This document shows, one piece after another, positions 1 through 9,285 of a stretch of DNA of 64,000 nucleotides. This stretch comes from Psococerastis gibbosa (taxonomy: Eukaryota; Arthropoda; Insecta; Psocodea; Psocidae). The translations under genes and the position numbers were made by a program. The DNA is taken from positions 40,893,039 through 40,957,038 of the forward strand of contig OZ020487.1 of the NCBI GenBank assembly GCA_963971405.1, in the 5' to 3' direction. Each line of letters starts with the position of its first letter. Position 1 is the first letter of the stretch. The notes below the pieces were generated by a model. It was not told the DNA's origin. It did not search any database and worked only from the letters and a program-made list of their open reading frames with translations.

Positions 1-628
1 CCGAAAAGATGACAGTTCTGAATATTTTTCATCAGATTCTCTAAAACGTGAAAAATTCTTCGGAAAGCTTATCGTATAGTGAAGTAATTATAAAAGTAGT
101 GATTATTAAATGAAGTCAATTAGAAAATTTCAATTATGGTTTTAATATAGATTAATCCTACCAGTTTCAGCTACTTCATTTGTCCGATGAGACTCAAGTC
201 CATTAGAATTTCTTTTTTAATTAATTTTTCGCTTACCATTCGTTTGGTATGCTTTCAAACGGAGCTAAAACGGATAATAAGCTTGCAGTTTTTCAGTTTA
301 CTCGTTTATTTGTCTTTGCTTTTTTTCTGTTTGTTCAGTTTAAAAATGTTATTGCACATCGATACAAGGATTTCCCCCACAGCTGCTAAGTTAATGCTTA
401 GATATTTTGTTTTGTACTGAGTTCATCATTCTGATTCCATGCTACTATCTTCCTGTATTCCTTTCTTCAGTCAAAGAAGTATTTTTCTTAAGTGCTTTGT
501 CAATCTCCCTTCTTCAAATACTTACTTCTTTTCCGCGCCCTACCTATCCCCTACGGGTACGGCATTGACGCGTCTGCAGCCCTCTATCTATGGTGTCTTG
601 TGGGAATGTGTAGGAATAGGCACAATAC
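1..628. other. Non-coding, no recognised feature
   Basis: AT-rich sequence with T-rich stretches. The short ORFs here have low-complexity translations. Nothing in it matches another part of the window that I could see. Confidence 0.5.
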
Positions 629-900
629 TTTTTTTTTTTAATTACACCATAGCACCAGGCATCAGCTTTCTTGCAGCCCAATACAACACATAATCTGGTG
701 AACCTCTGCTACTGACGAGAGCCGGGCACTTCTTAATGTTGTTTCCGTCCATCTCTTCCCGGGTATCGCAACAAGGGCAGAAAAGCTCCGCTGCTACACC
801 ATACAGTGAAGATGTTTTTGTAGGTAGTCATGACCCGTAGTTAACCTAAATTCCGCTACTGACTGGTATCTGGGTAGGTTCTTTGGCGGTCGTGTGAACT
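629..900 (-). pseudogene. Non-LTR retrotransposon 3' end (family beta), truncated
   Basis: On the minus strand an interrupted reading frame contains PRYQSVAEFRLTTGHDYL, then a cysteine-rich segment (CPCC ... KKCPAL), then WAARKLMPGAMV and a stop, followed closely by an A-run (the T-run at 629-639). This is the usual C-terminal layout of LINE polyproteins: the end of the RNase H/RT region, a zinc-knuckle-like motif and a poly(A) tail. One frameshift lies between HLH and the cysteine motif, and the expected histidine of the knuckle is replaced by asparagine. It is a 5'-truncated dead copy. The closest relative in the window is the 3' half of 27985-28478. Confidence 0.7.
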
Positions 901-1414
901 ATCTCGCACTAATCCTGAAAGAATGCACAAAAAAGCACAATATGCACCATTTGACACAATTTTGTGTCATTCTCATAGTTGTAATTAGTAGATTTCTCTG
1001 TAAATAGCGCTACCATCAATTGAACTTATTTGTTAGCTATCATCCCATTACGCTACAAGTTGTAAGATAGCAGCCGACATACTGTATGCATTTGCGCTTG
1101 GCTGAGTTACAATTGGTTTGGGGCACAGTTAGTTACCCGCGTGGGGGTAAATGCAGCATCCGGGGGTAATGTAGAGGAAACTGTAATTTTGTGGCCTTGT
1201 GTCTCCTCACTCCTTTTTAACTATCTTGGCTCGTCAGTTTTGTGTGCCCGTTCCTTTGCTACACTTCCCGTGGACCACGTTCTATGTCTGGAATCTTCAA
1301 TTGCGTATATGTAGGAGTTCTTGCAATTTTGCTTTTTTCTTGCCAGAGAAATAGAAACGTCACCTCTACGCCTACGCTCTACAGTTTACGGCTTCAGCGT
1401 ATTGTATAGCTACG
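901..1414. other. Non-coding, no recognised feature
   Basis: No repeat relationship or coding signal recognised beyond short AT-rich runs. Confidence 0.4.
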
Positions 1415-1572
1415 CTGAGCTGAGGCATACTGTCAAAGTTACGCGGTTAACAGTCATCTTACACATGATGTATGTGATCTAAGCTTTCGTATATATAATT
1501 TGTAATGTGAATGTTGATCGTGTAACACTTGCACAGTATGTCACGGTTAACTTACAGTGATTTTTCTGCAGT
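1415..1572. mobile_element. Foldback element, GGCATACTGT family (degenerate copy)
   Basis: The left arm has GAGGCATACTGT ... AGTCATCTTACA and the right arm the reverse order, ending TTGCACAGTATG ... AACTTACAGTGATTT. The same arms occur at 7447, 55683 and 59030. It has no coding capacity. The target duplication cannot be defined and the class is unknown. Confidence 0.55.
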
Positions 1573-1754
1573 GCAGTTTTAAAATACCTACAATACTATA
1601 ATTCATTTATTAAAGCTTGCCACTGTAAAGTCACTGTCACTTTAATTGTTTACTTCTTTTGAGATTTAGATATTGAAGAAAAACGACAAAAAATATAATA
1701 ATACATTTGTCGATAATTATTGTATAGCATTCTCGGTTGCGAAACATACTCCAA

Positions 1755-1937
1755 ATATGTAAAGTAGGGGTGAGGACTCTGACTTTCGCCCTGAAGGTTG
1801 TTGGTTCGAGTCACGCACTTGCTGCATTTTAGGTAAGCCAGGCGGTCCCGGGCCTTCCTAGTTGGGTGTAGGAGATGGCTAACTCCACTAGGTTAGCTTA
1901 GTAATAGGACAAGAGTCATGATTTATTTATTTATTTA
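1755..1937 (+). mobile_element. tRNA-derived SINE, family 1
   Basis: The head resembles a tRNA promoter with a B box (TTGGTTCGAGTC). A unique body follows, with the conserved block GGTCCCGGGCCTTCCTAG and the end TTAGTAATAGGACAAGAGTC, then an ATTTATTT-type tail. Compared with the copies at 15722 and 55348 it lacks the block containing TGCTTCGGAGGGCATG. Pol III-transcribed non-autonomous retroelement. Confidence 0.8.
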
Positions 1938-2046
1938 AGAATTAATTAATAAAATTCCGCAAATATTGATGTATAACTTTCAATGCTTTAGGGCTACGCT
2001 ACGCTATCAGGGTATCTACATAAGTGAACAATTTAGGGCGAAATAT

Positions 2047-2390
2047 TCTTCTTCTTGCTCTACAGCCGCTTTGGCCGGCTCGATAACACTCCTCCAGTCA
2101 TCTTGGTTTTGTACAACGCTCCACCATCTACGGACTCGTGAAGATCAATTTCCAACTTATCCTTCCAGCGTTTTCGAGAACGTCCGACCAGCCGTCGTCC
2201 TGTCGTGATTGCTTTGTACATCTTTTTCGGCATGCGGTCGTTTGACATTCTTACAACGTGTCCGAGCCATCTTATGCGTTGCGCTTTTATGAACCGAACT
2301 ATATGTCTTCTCCGTTGAGAATTGCGCCTATTTCGGCGTTGATTCTTATACGCATAGGGGTCCATATATCCTCCTTATTATCTTTCTTTC
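2047..2390 (-). pseudogene. Non-LTR retrotransposon 3' end (family alpha) with GAA-rich tail
   Basis: The minus-strand frame at 2060-2365 reads IKAQRIRWLGHVVRMSN, then GRSRKRWKDKLEIDL, and ends near RPKRL. These are typical C-terminal motifs of LINE reverse transcriptases (R-x-RW-x-GHV-x-RM followed by GRP-RKRW). The 3' end runs into an AAGAAGAAGAA tail at 2047-2058. The rest of the element is missing, so this is a 5'-truncated insertion. Relatives with the same end lie at 38377, 39540 and 50530. Confidence 0.75.
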
Positions 2391-2405
2391 CAATACTCGT
2401 AGTTT

Positions 2406-2547
2406 GGCCGGAATTCCACACACGTCAATAGTCAATAGTAAATGTGGTTTTGACGTGGTAGCAGACATTAAAGACATACTAAAAATATCTGCTACCACCT
2501 CTAAACCACATTTACTATTGACTATTGACGTATGTGGAAACCCCGCC
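2406..2547. mobile_element. PIF/Harbinger-like MITE, arm E with core 1
   Basis: Near-perfect palindrome of 142 bp. The right end is GGAAACCCCGCC followed by TAA (2548-2550); the left end is mutated. The arms contain CACGTCAATAGTCAATAG and reach the shared core GACGTGGTAGCAGACATT ... TCTGCTACCAC. The best sibling is 51216-51343. No coding capacity. Confidence 0.75.
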
Positions 2548-2860
2548 TAAGTTTGCGTCACTGACAGTAAAGGCAAAATCTGGATCAGTTAAATTGTTAG
2601 CCTCCCTGTGAGCTGCTGCTATTTCAAAAACATTTTATAAAAATAAAAAAGACAAAGTTTTCCTAATGGTAGCGTATAAATAGGAAAGCAATAAGCATTT
2701 GGGACCATTATGGTGGAGAGTTAGAGTGGCCATCAGCACTTTAAATTGCAATGACTGCGTCCCAAATTACCTAAAATTACATGGATGAATATCGGTACGG
2801 ACTGCTTATAGCTACCATTGAGTTGTATGGTAAATCTAAAGCACAGTTTGTTTGTGATAA

Positions 2861-3252
2861 GGCGGGGTTTCCACCGACCTCTCATTGCAGAATGCAAAGA
2901 CATTGACGTGGTAGCAGACATTCAAGACTTAGGCGGCTATTCCACCGACCTCTCATTGCAGAATGCAAATGACATTGACGGAAATTTGAATTTTTCTTTT
3001 TTATAGAAATCTATTAAAGTGGATGTACTCAACGTATCCCATGACGCCATTTTTTAATTTTAGTTTGTTTGTGATTTTACTGTATGATCATTGATCAATT
3101 TTAACTATGGCATAGAGTAAAACAAATGTTTCCGTCAATGTCATTTGTATTCTGCAATGAGAGTTCGGTGGAATACACACCTAAGTCTTGATTGTCTGCT
3201 ACCACGCCAATGTCTTTGCAATCTGCAATGAGAGGTCTGTGGAAACCCCGCC
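2861..3252. mobile_element. Composite MITE (element within element), TAA target duplication
   Basis: The outer ends are GGCGGGGTTTCCACCGACC and its complement, flanked by perfect TAA repeats (2858-2860, 3253-3255). Inside core 1, after TTCAAGACTTA, a second inverted-repeat element begins (2932-3181) with GGCGGCTATTCCACC arms and core 2 (CATGACGCCATTTTTTAA, GATCATTGATCAATTT). In this copy both layers use the same arm A (CATTGCAGAATGCAAA). The 62-codon ORFs across it on both strands are arm translations, not genes. Confidence 0.8.
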
Positions 3253-3336
3253 TAATATACACAATCACAGAATAGTTTTTACACCTCATAAGTTTCCGAC
3301 TCTTGTTTTTTTTTAATAATAAGAATAATAATAATC

Positions 3337-3776
3337 TTAAGACGACATGCTATGTAGAAAATTAACACCCCCAAAATTTGTTGTTTTTATTGGCTTTTAT
3401 TTTTTTGATTAATTAACAAATTTAATTATTATAATATATATATATATAATATAATATTATTTTTAAAAATTAACATTATTAAAAGATTTGGCTCATGTAA
3501 ATTGTAGAAGACTACTTCATGCATAATATAATAGAAAATATTACATTTTTGGTGCCTAGGTTCTTTCTTAAAAACCAGTGGCGACTAAAATTTTGCTTAA
3601 TCTAGAATTTTTGGAAAAACTACAAAACTGAAAGTAAAAATCTAAAAAAAAAAGAACTAAGGTACCCGATTACATGATGCACGAAGTAGTCTTCTACAAT
3701 TTAAGTGGCCCAAATTTTAATGTTACTGAAATAAAAAATGAAACGGTTTAACTTTGGGGTGCCAATTTTCTCTTAA
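3337..3776. mobile_element. TTAA-flanked foldback MITE, subfamily 1, truncated right end
   Basis: It begins TTAAGACGACATGCTATGTAG and carries the paired subterminal blocks GTAGAAGACTACTTCATGCA and TGCACGAAGTAGTCTTCTAC that mark this family. The right terminus stops at GCCAATTTTC and has lost about 15 bp of the arm before the TTAA shared with the next copy. A TATATA run (about 3437-3448) sits inside. Confidence 0.8.
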
Positions 3777-4176
3777 GAGGATATGCTACGTAAAAAATTG
3801 GCACCCCAAAATTAAATACTTTTCATTTTTTATTTAATTAACTAATCAAGTTATTAAAAATTTGGCTCATGCAAGTTGTAGAAGACTACTTCGTGCATCA
3901 TATAATCTGGTATTTTTACTTTTCAGTTTTGTAGTTCTTCCAAAAATCCCAGAATACATGAAATTTTAGTCCTGTCCTGTCTGTTCTGGTATCGATGAAA
4001 GAACTAAGGTACCAAAAATTTAATATTTCCTATTAAATGATGCATAAAGTAGTCTTCTACAACTTCCATGAGCCAAATCTTTAATGAATTGCTTTGTTCA
4101 TTAAATAAAAAAATAAAAAGTAAATAAAAATAACAAATTTTGGGGTGCTCATTTTCTACGTAGCATGTCCTCTTAA
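3773..4176. mobile_element. TTAA-flanked foldback MITE, subfamily 1, complete
   Basis: Complete copy between TTAA at 3773 and TTAA at 4173. The ends are GAGGATATGCTACGTA and the complement of GAGGACATGCTACGTA, continuing into long inverted arms. A TTAA duplication is the hallmark of piggyBac-type integration, but the GAG terminus is unlike the usual piggyBac CCY end, so class is inferred from the target site. Directly abuts the preceding copy in the same orientation. Confidence 0.85.
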
Positions 4177-4733
4177 TAGATAATATTGTAAACGACACTT
4201 GATATGAGTCGATAGGGGACAGGATGAAGTATGGCTAGCAATTTATACTTAAAATAGAATACATATTATGGACACTTCAGAAATAAATTTTGCTCATTTG
4301 TGAGGCATTTGTATTATATTGTATTGTATATTGTAAATAGATTTTCACGTGGAATTAGGACCATTCTACCCTTCAGTAAAATAGAGGGGAGGATTTAACA
4401 TCCCATGCGTAACTGCCCTGAACAATTTTTTATTTATTTTGCACTGGTGTAGCCTATAAATCAAACTTCCCATCGTAACTAAACGGCCGTCCTATCAAAA
4501 AAGACTAACCTGAAACCTTTTCCCCCAGCGGTAATTAACTTCGATGTAATTTAATTTTTCCAATTACACAACGCCGTGTAATGATAACACAAATCATAAT
4601 TTTCCCAGAGGTCCAATGAAGCCTGCCTGCGTTTAACCCCTTGTGAAGCTTGATACACGAAAAGACCACAACAAAAATAGTAGTTTTACGCAGGATAAAA
4701 TGAAATGTAGCCTAGTAGCCTGGTAGTGTGCTG
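4177..4733. other. Non-coding, no recognised feature
   Basis: AT-rich, with no recognisable repeat arms or coding signal. Confidence 0.4.
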
Positions 4734-4876
4734 GTACTTGTATGAGTCTCGACCAACCATACGATCGGAGACCTGTCGTAACTCGACACAAGTATGAAGT
4801 TACTTAGTGAGGCGACTGAAGTTGTTATTCGGATAAATTTATTAAAATGTATCTATGCGATTAAAATTTAAAAATA
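4734..4876 (+). mobile_element. A-tailed interspersed repeat, family R
   Basis: Contains CGATCGGAGACCTGTCGTAA, then GAGGCGACTGAAG, then a 3' end of GCGATTAAAATTTAAAA. Eight copies were found in the window, mostly on the minus strand. The A-rich end indicates retrotransposition; no tRNA-like promoter could be settled, so SINE versus LINE 3' UTR is open. Confidence 0.65.
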
Positions 4877-5344
4877 TATACCGTATATATTTTAATTTCA
4901 TGAACGATAATATTTATGAAATATTTTTTCTTGCTACTTTTCAGCCGCACTCATTGGCCCTGGGCACTGTTATAAAAAAGTGAAATGTATGCAGGGGAAA
5001 ATGTTGAGAATTTGCCTAATGCTCTAGATAACTGTGCTGCGATAGCGCGAGAATCGCTCAACTTCTCAAATTTATTCTTAGACGAAATTCAAATTGTCTG
5101 GCTTGTTTTGAAGGTATCACATTTTTGAGAAAGTGGGGTTGCAACGTAATTTAGCTTGCATTACACTCATTATGCTGGTTTTCGATTAGGGTCCCTTAAA
5201 CAGAGCTGTACTACAACCAAGAATGTCAGTTGAAGATTGTGTGACGAACAAATTTAGTAAGTTCGTACGATAGCAGCAACTGTCCTAGCCTTTTAGAAAT
5301 ACTTTTATTGAGTTCAGTTTCAAGCCACACACATTCGAATGGTA

Positions 5345-5640
5345 TCTTCTTCTTCTTTAAATGCCTCTTCTAGCGAAGTTTAGAGATTATTATGACATTG
5401 AAGACTGCTGCTCTGAAAAACTGAAGTCATACTCTTGCCTTACCATTGCAGCAGATTGTTCTTCTCCTGTCAGGAGCCATCAATGCTTATAACTTCCCTT
5501 GGATTATAACATGCAGAAGGTGACATTTTTCTTTCCTCATCACGTGGCCGAAGTATGTTAGTTTTGATTTCTTAGCTGTCAGCAACAACTCGGCTTCTGC
5601 GTCCTTTTGTCTCAGGGCCTCAGCATTAGAGACACGATTT
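5345..5640 (-). pseudogene. Non-LTR retrotransposon 3' end (family alpha), degraded
   Basis: Nucleotide match, on the same strand, to parts of 39540-40060: a TTCTTCTTCTTTAAATGCCT end (GAA tail on the minus strand), the GACTGCTGCTC block, and the CACGTGGCCGAAGTATGT block that codes for a Y-F-GHV segment. No open frame is left. Confidence 0.6.
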
Positions 5641-5669
5641 CTCCAAGATATGCGCAGCATTCGTCGTTA

Positions 5670-6538
5670 CCTAGTTGGATGATAAATTCTGTCACACTTA
5701 AAACTAAGAAAAAGTCAGTAGAATAAGAACTTGTTTAAACAAAATATTTAATGGATATGTGGAGCAGTTGTCACGGAATACAGGAAAAATAAATTATTTA
5801 AAATGCCCACCTCTTGCTTGAATTCAGGCTCGAATACGACGGGGCCAATCATCGATGGCAGTACGCACCGCATCCATGTCTATCACTTCGACTACCTTTA
5901 AAATGGACCTCTTCAGCGAGTCCAAATTTTTGTGGGGTTTCGCACAGGCTTTCTCCTCAATAATGCACCAGACAGAATAGTCCAGTGGATTGAGATCTGG
6001 GCTGGAGGGCCAATCTTCACTAGTAAAAAATAAATTTTCCAGCCGATTGTTCACGAGATGACCCTTCTTTCTCTCGAAAGCATGAAGCTGAAGGTCTCGA
6101 TTAATGATAGTTTTTAATGAGCTTCTCTTTAAGGACATCTGCATAGCCATGATTTTTTTGCTTCCGGACGGGATTTCGATGGATTCGCGACCTAACTCAC
6201 CTAACTGCTTGAACTACAGCTCGATCGTTTGTGGTCGTCAACACTACAGACATCTCTCCACCGTTTGATGGTGCGGTACACAAATCTTAGCGATATTCCA
6301 AGCTTTTGAAGCAACTTGAAAATGGTACTCGGCGAGTGCCCACATTTGTGAAGGGCTATGACGGAAACACGATCTTCTCTTTGGCCCCATCTCATGGTCA
6401 TTTCTTTGACCAAGTGCCACTTGTACAATATAAAATTGAAGGTAATTTCATGAGGAACAACAATATGGGATTTGTTTACAAACAAGTTTAAATTTAAATC
6501 CAGAAATTCTATGGAAAGTTGAGTGATGTCCAACTAGG
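5670..6538 (-). mobile_element. Tc1/mariner element, internally deleted, transposase dead
   Basis: The ends CCTAGTTGGATGAT and the complement of CCTAGTTGGACATCAC are inverted repeats flanked by TA (5668-5669 and 6539-6540), the Tc1/mariner target. The minus strand carries transposase pieces in order. First comes an N-terminal helix-turn-helix (REDRVSVIALHKCGHSPS ... FVYRTIKRW, about 6230-6420). Next is a second DNA-binding segment (KIMAMQMSLKRSSLKTII). After RLENLF the frame jumps straight to EDWPSSPDLNPLDYSVW and the C-terminus (ends 5824). The stretch that should hold the first two catalytic aspartates is missing, and a stop or frameshift separates the N-terminal part near 6201. At 869 bp it is well below full-length elements (about 1.3 kb). 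Confidence 0.85.
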
Positions 6539-6540
6539 TA

Positions 6541-7150
6541 TATCCACATTTCAAATGCACTGCTTCTGTTCTCCATAGCTTGGATCCCTCCACACTATAT
6601 ACTAGATCTATTATTACATCATAAATTATCATTATGCAGACATTTGTACTTTACATTGCAAATGTGTTGTTTTACACAATTGATTTTTTTGAAAAGATGT
6701 TAATTTTCATAGATATTGTAGTCTATACGCGCTGTAATGTAGGTAACTTCGGAATCAAATTCTTTCAGTTAAAAATCAGGAAGTTATCCTGAATTTTAAT
6801 GGTTTAAAGAACAAGTTTTGCTCCTGCAAGCCGAAGGAAGCTTCAATATTGAATATACAACTTTTTCAAAACAACAACAACCAACAATAGCTGCCGTTTC
6901 GATGGTCAAAACTTTTGTTTTTGCTTTTCTCCTTCAATTTTCAACAGTTTTGTTTTATTAAGCATGCCAGTGGAATGAGAGCTGGTTTACAGGGTACCAT
7001 CTGCTGCATCTGTAACTTTCGAGCAATGGAGATTGTTGTGAATCCGAATGTTTTAATATGGCTCGACTGTGAATTGCGATTGCTAAAATGAATGGTGCCT
7101 ATAGTCTGGTAAAGGGTAGCTCTGTATTTAAAACCAATACAACCTAATCT
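6541..7150. other. Non-coding, no recognised feature
   Basis: AT-rich sequence without repeat partners that I could see. Confidence 0.4.
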
Positions 7151-7154
7151 ATTA

Positions 7155-7255
7155 ATCCAGTGGCGGTTCGTCATTGTGTGTTGAAAGTTTGGGTAGTTTA
7201 TGCTCAGATTCCTTTTAACCTTACATTTAACGTTTCTCCGCGACCGCCACTGGAT
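7155..7255. mobile_element. Very short TA-flanked inverted-repeat element
   Basis: Ends ATCCAGTGGCGGTTCG and the complement ACCGCCACTGGAT, flanked by TA on both sides (7153-7154, 7256-7257). About 100 bp in all. One copy only in the window, so the boundaries are tentative. Confidence 0.45.
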
Positions 7256-7446
7256 TATCAGCAAACATGATTGGTGTTGGCAAAGTACACTATTATTATT
7301 TAGAGAGTTGAGCTGACATAGGTCTTGGGACCCTTTGAACAAATTAAATATTGGGATCACATCAGTGTATCCCATTTAATTCATACTATGGCCATTGTCA
7401 GTTAATTAACTGTTGGAAAAAAGCAGCTTTACCAAAGATAGTCATG

Positions 7447-7677
7447 TCAAACTACACAAGTTGAACCATGCATCACAGCAGAAAACTCGCAGTAACTTGA
7501 CTGTGGGATACTGTGCAATTATTACGCGAGCAGCAGTCATCTTACAAATGATAATGTGATTCGTATATATCATTTGTAAGATGAATTTTGTTCGCGTAAC
7601 AATTGCACAATATGCCTCAGTCAACTTACGGTGATTTGTCTGGTGTGACGTTTGTTTCAAATTAGTGTAGTTTGCAA
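7447..7677. mobile_element. Foldback element, GGCATACTGT family
   Basis: The inverted arms run from CAAACTACACAAG on the left to GTGTAGTTTG on the right, through GATACTGTGCAATTATTACG and CGTAACAATTGCACAATATG. The centre is the palindrome ATCTTACAAATGAT ... ATCATTTGTAAGAT. The 97-codon minus-strand ORF over it is an arm translation. Confidence 0.65.
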
Positions 7678-8562
7678 ATATGAGTTGAGCAGTCTGTGCT
7701 GCAATCGCGGACAGTAAAAAGGGTTTAATTTGCATTACATTGCATTACTTCTTGCTACCTTCTTAAATTAAACTCACCATAGTTTTCGATATTAGTATTT
7801 TCGATCATGCCTGGGGCCCCATAATGGTTTTTACTACAGAGTTACCCGTTATTAGAATGTAAGTACCAATGACACAATCTTCTTAAAGTGCTTAGAATTA
7901 ATGGAGCGAACTCCATTTCAAATTCTCAATTCGATTCCTTATTTTCCCACTATGATGAAGCGCACCGCATTCTCAATTTTAATTTAGATTATCTCTCTGG
8001 ACTTTGGAAGTTCCCTTTTGGGCACACAGCCTTGTCGAAGCTTTCTTGAGAATATATCTAATATATCTAGGAGAAATAACGGGAAAGTGCAAAGAGGTAA
8101 TCAAGGAAAGGACAGAGGGAGCCCAGGCGGCGCAGTTTTACTAGGCTCAACCTTCATTTGCATACAACGGAGATTTTAAATTAAACATTAATTGTGAAAT
8201 CCGAAATAATAGGATTGTCGGCGCTTTCTTCCGTCTAGCCCTCCCCTCCCTCTGCCCTTCTCTAGCCCCCTGCCCCCTTCTCTAAATGAATTCTATAACA
8301 ATCCAATCTTCCGCCTGACAACTTTGTTTCTTGATCTTTGCATTCGTAAACAGAACCTGGGTTAAGTCTACTGCTCCGTTATTAAGAGCGCCCGGGATTT
8401 GAATACTGGGGAATAAAATAACAGCAGGCAATATGCCTTCTGCTATCTCTGACATTGATATTGATTTCTTCATTTCCGGTGTATCTTCATTCACAAAATA
8501 AATAGTTATGGCGACTACTACGTGCTGAAATGTAATTGTGTTGAACTGTGAGATACGCGAAG
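7678..8562. other. Non-coding, no recognised feature
   Basis: Includes a pyrimidine-rich patch near 8225-8285. A 70-codon minus-strand ORF (8282-8494) has no recognisable motif and no supporting context. Confidence 0.4.
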
Positions 8563-8664
8563 CATAAATGATCTGAAGTGATTGTCGCCTGCGTCAGTTA
8601 AGTAAAGACATTGCCTAGACAGTAACATAAATGATTTGAAGTGAATCTCGCCTGCATCTGTTAA
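8563..8664 (+). repeat. 63-bp direct duplication at the edge of a TTAA insertion
   Basis: CATAAATGAT..TGAAGTGA....CGCCTGC..C.GTTAA occurs at 8563-8601 and again at 8626-8664. In the first copy TTAA is followed by GTAAAGAC; in the second the MITE 8661-9084 intervenes and GTAAAGAC follows its far TTAA. The duplication therefore preserves the empty site. Confidence 0.75.
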
Positions 8665-9084
8665 GAGTGTATTATCACCTATATTTTAAAAATTAAACCT
8701 ATATGACCCGTACGAATATGGCAGCCCGAAATTTAGTACTTTTTATTTTTTATTTTATTAACTAAGTAAGTTATTAAAGATTTGGCACATTTAAGTTGTA
8801 GAAGACTACTTCATGCATCATATAATAAGGTATTTTTAAGTTTTGAAATTGTAGTTTTTTCTGAAACACGATAATAATTAATAAATTACCGAGTATAAAT
8901 TATTATCGTGTTTCTGAAAAAACTACAATTTCAAAAATTAAAAATACCTTATTCTTTGATGCATGAAGTAGTCTTCTACAACTTAAATGATCCAAATGTT
9001 TAAAAACTTGCTTAGTTAATTAAATAATAAATAAAAAGTATTAAATTTCGTGTTGCCAATTTCCTACGGGCTGTACACTCTTAA
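8661..9084. mobile_element. TTAA-flanked foldback MITE, subfamily 2
   Basis: TTAAGAGTGTA at the left, and the complement ending TACGGGCTGTACACTCTTAA at the right, with the family's GTAGAAGACTACTTCATGCA blocks inside. About 35 bp of AT-rich sequence interrupt the left arm after GAGTGTA, before CCCGTACGAATATGG. The interior is an almost perfect palindrome (CACGATAATAATTAATAAAT in the centre). Confidence 0.8.
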
Positions 9085-9104
9085 GTAAAGACCCCCACTA
9101 TGCA

Positions 9105-9285
9105 CTTTTCTTGTACAAAGTCGATTTTCTTCAGAATCAGATCGTAGAGCCGCCAAAAATATCTGTTAAATTAGCAGAAATGTTCATTTAGCATGACTAC
9201 CACACCTGTCAATCGTTTTTTATATACAAATCAAATTCAACAATTATGGCAAATCTGTGTTAGAAAGAGGTACATAGTACTTACA
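9105..9285 (+). repeat. Dispersed repeat, partner of 47945-48215 (inverted)
   Basis: Blocks such as ACAAAGTCGATTTTC, ATCGTAGAGCCG, TTAGCAGAAATG, GACTACCACACC, ACAAATCAAATTCAA and GTTAGAAAGAGGTA occur in the same order on the opposite strand at 47945-48215. No coding signal. Class unknown. Confidence 0.6.

Noticed and set aside
6941..7375. 144-codon ORF
   Set aside because: Crosses a TA-flanked short inverted-repeat element, with no recognisable domain or splice context.
8282..8494. 70-codon ORF as a small gene
   Set aside because: No motif, no promoter or splice signal recognised; length is within chance expectation.
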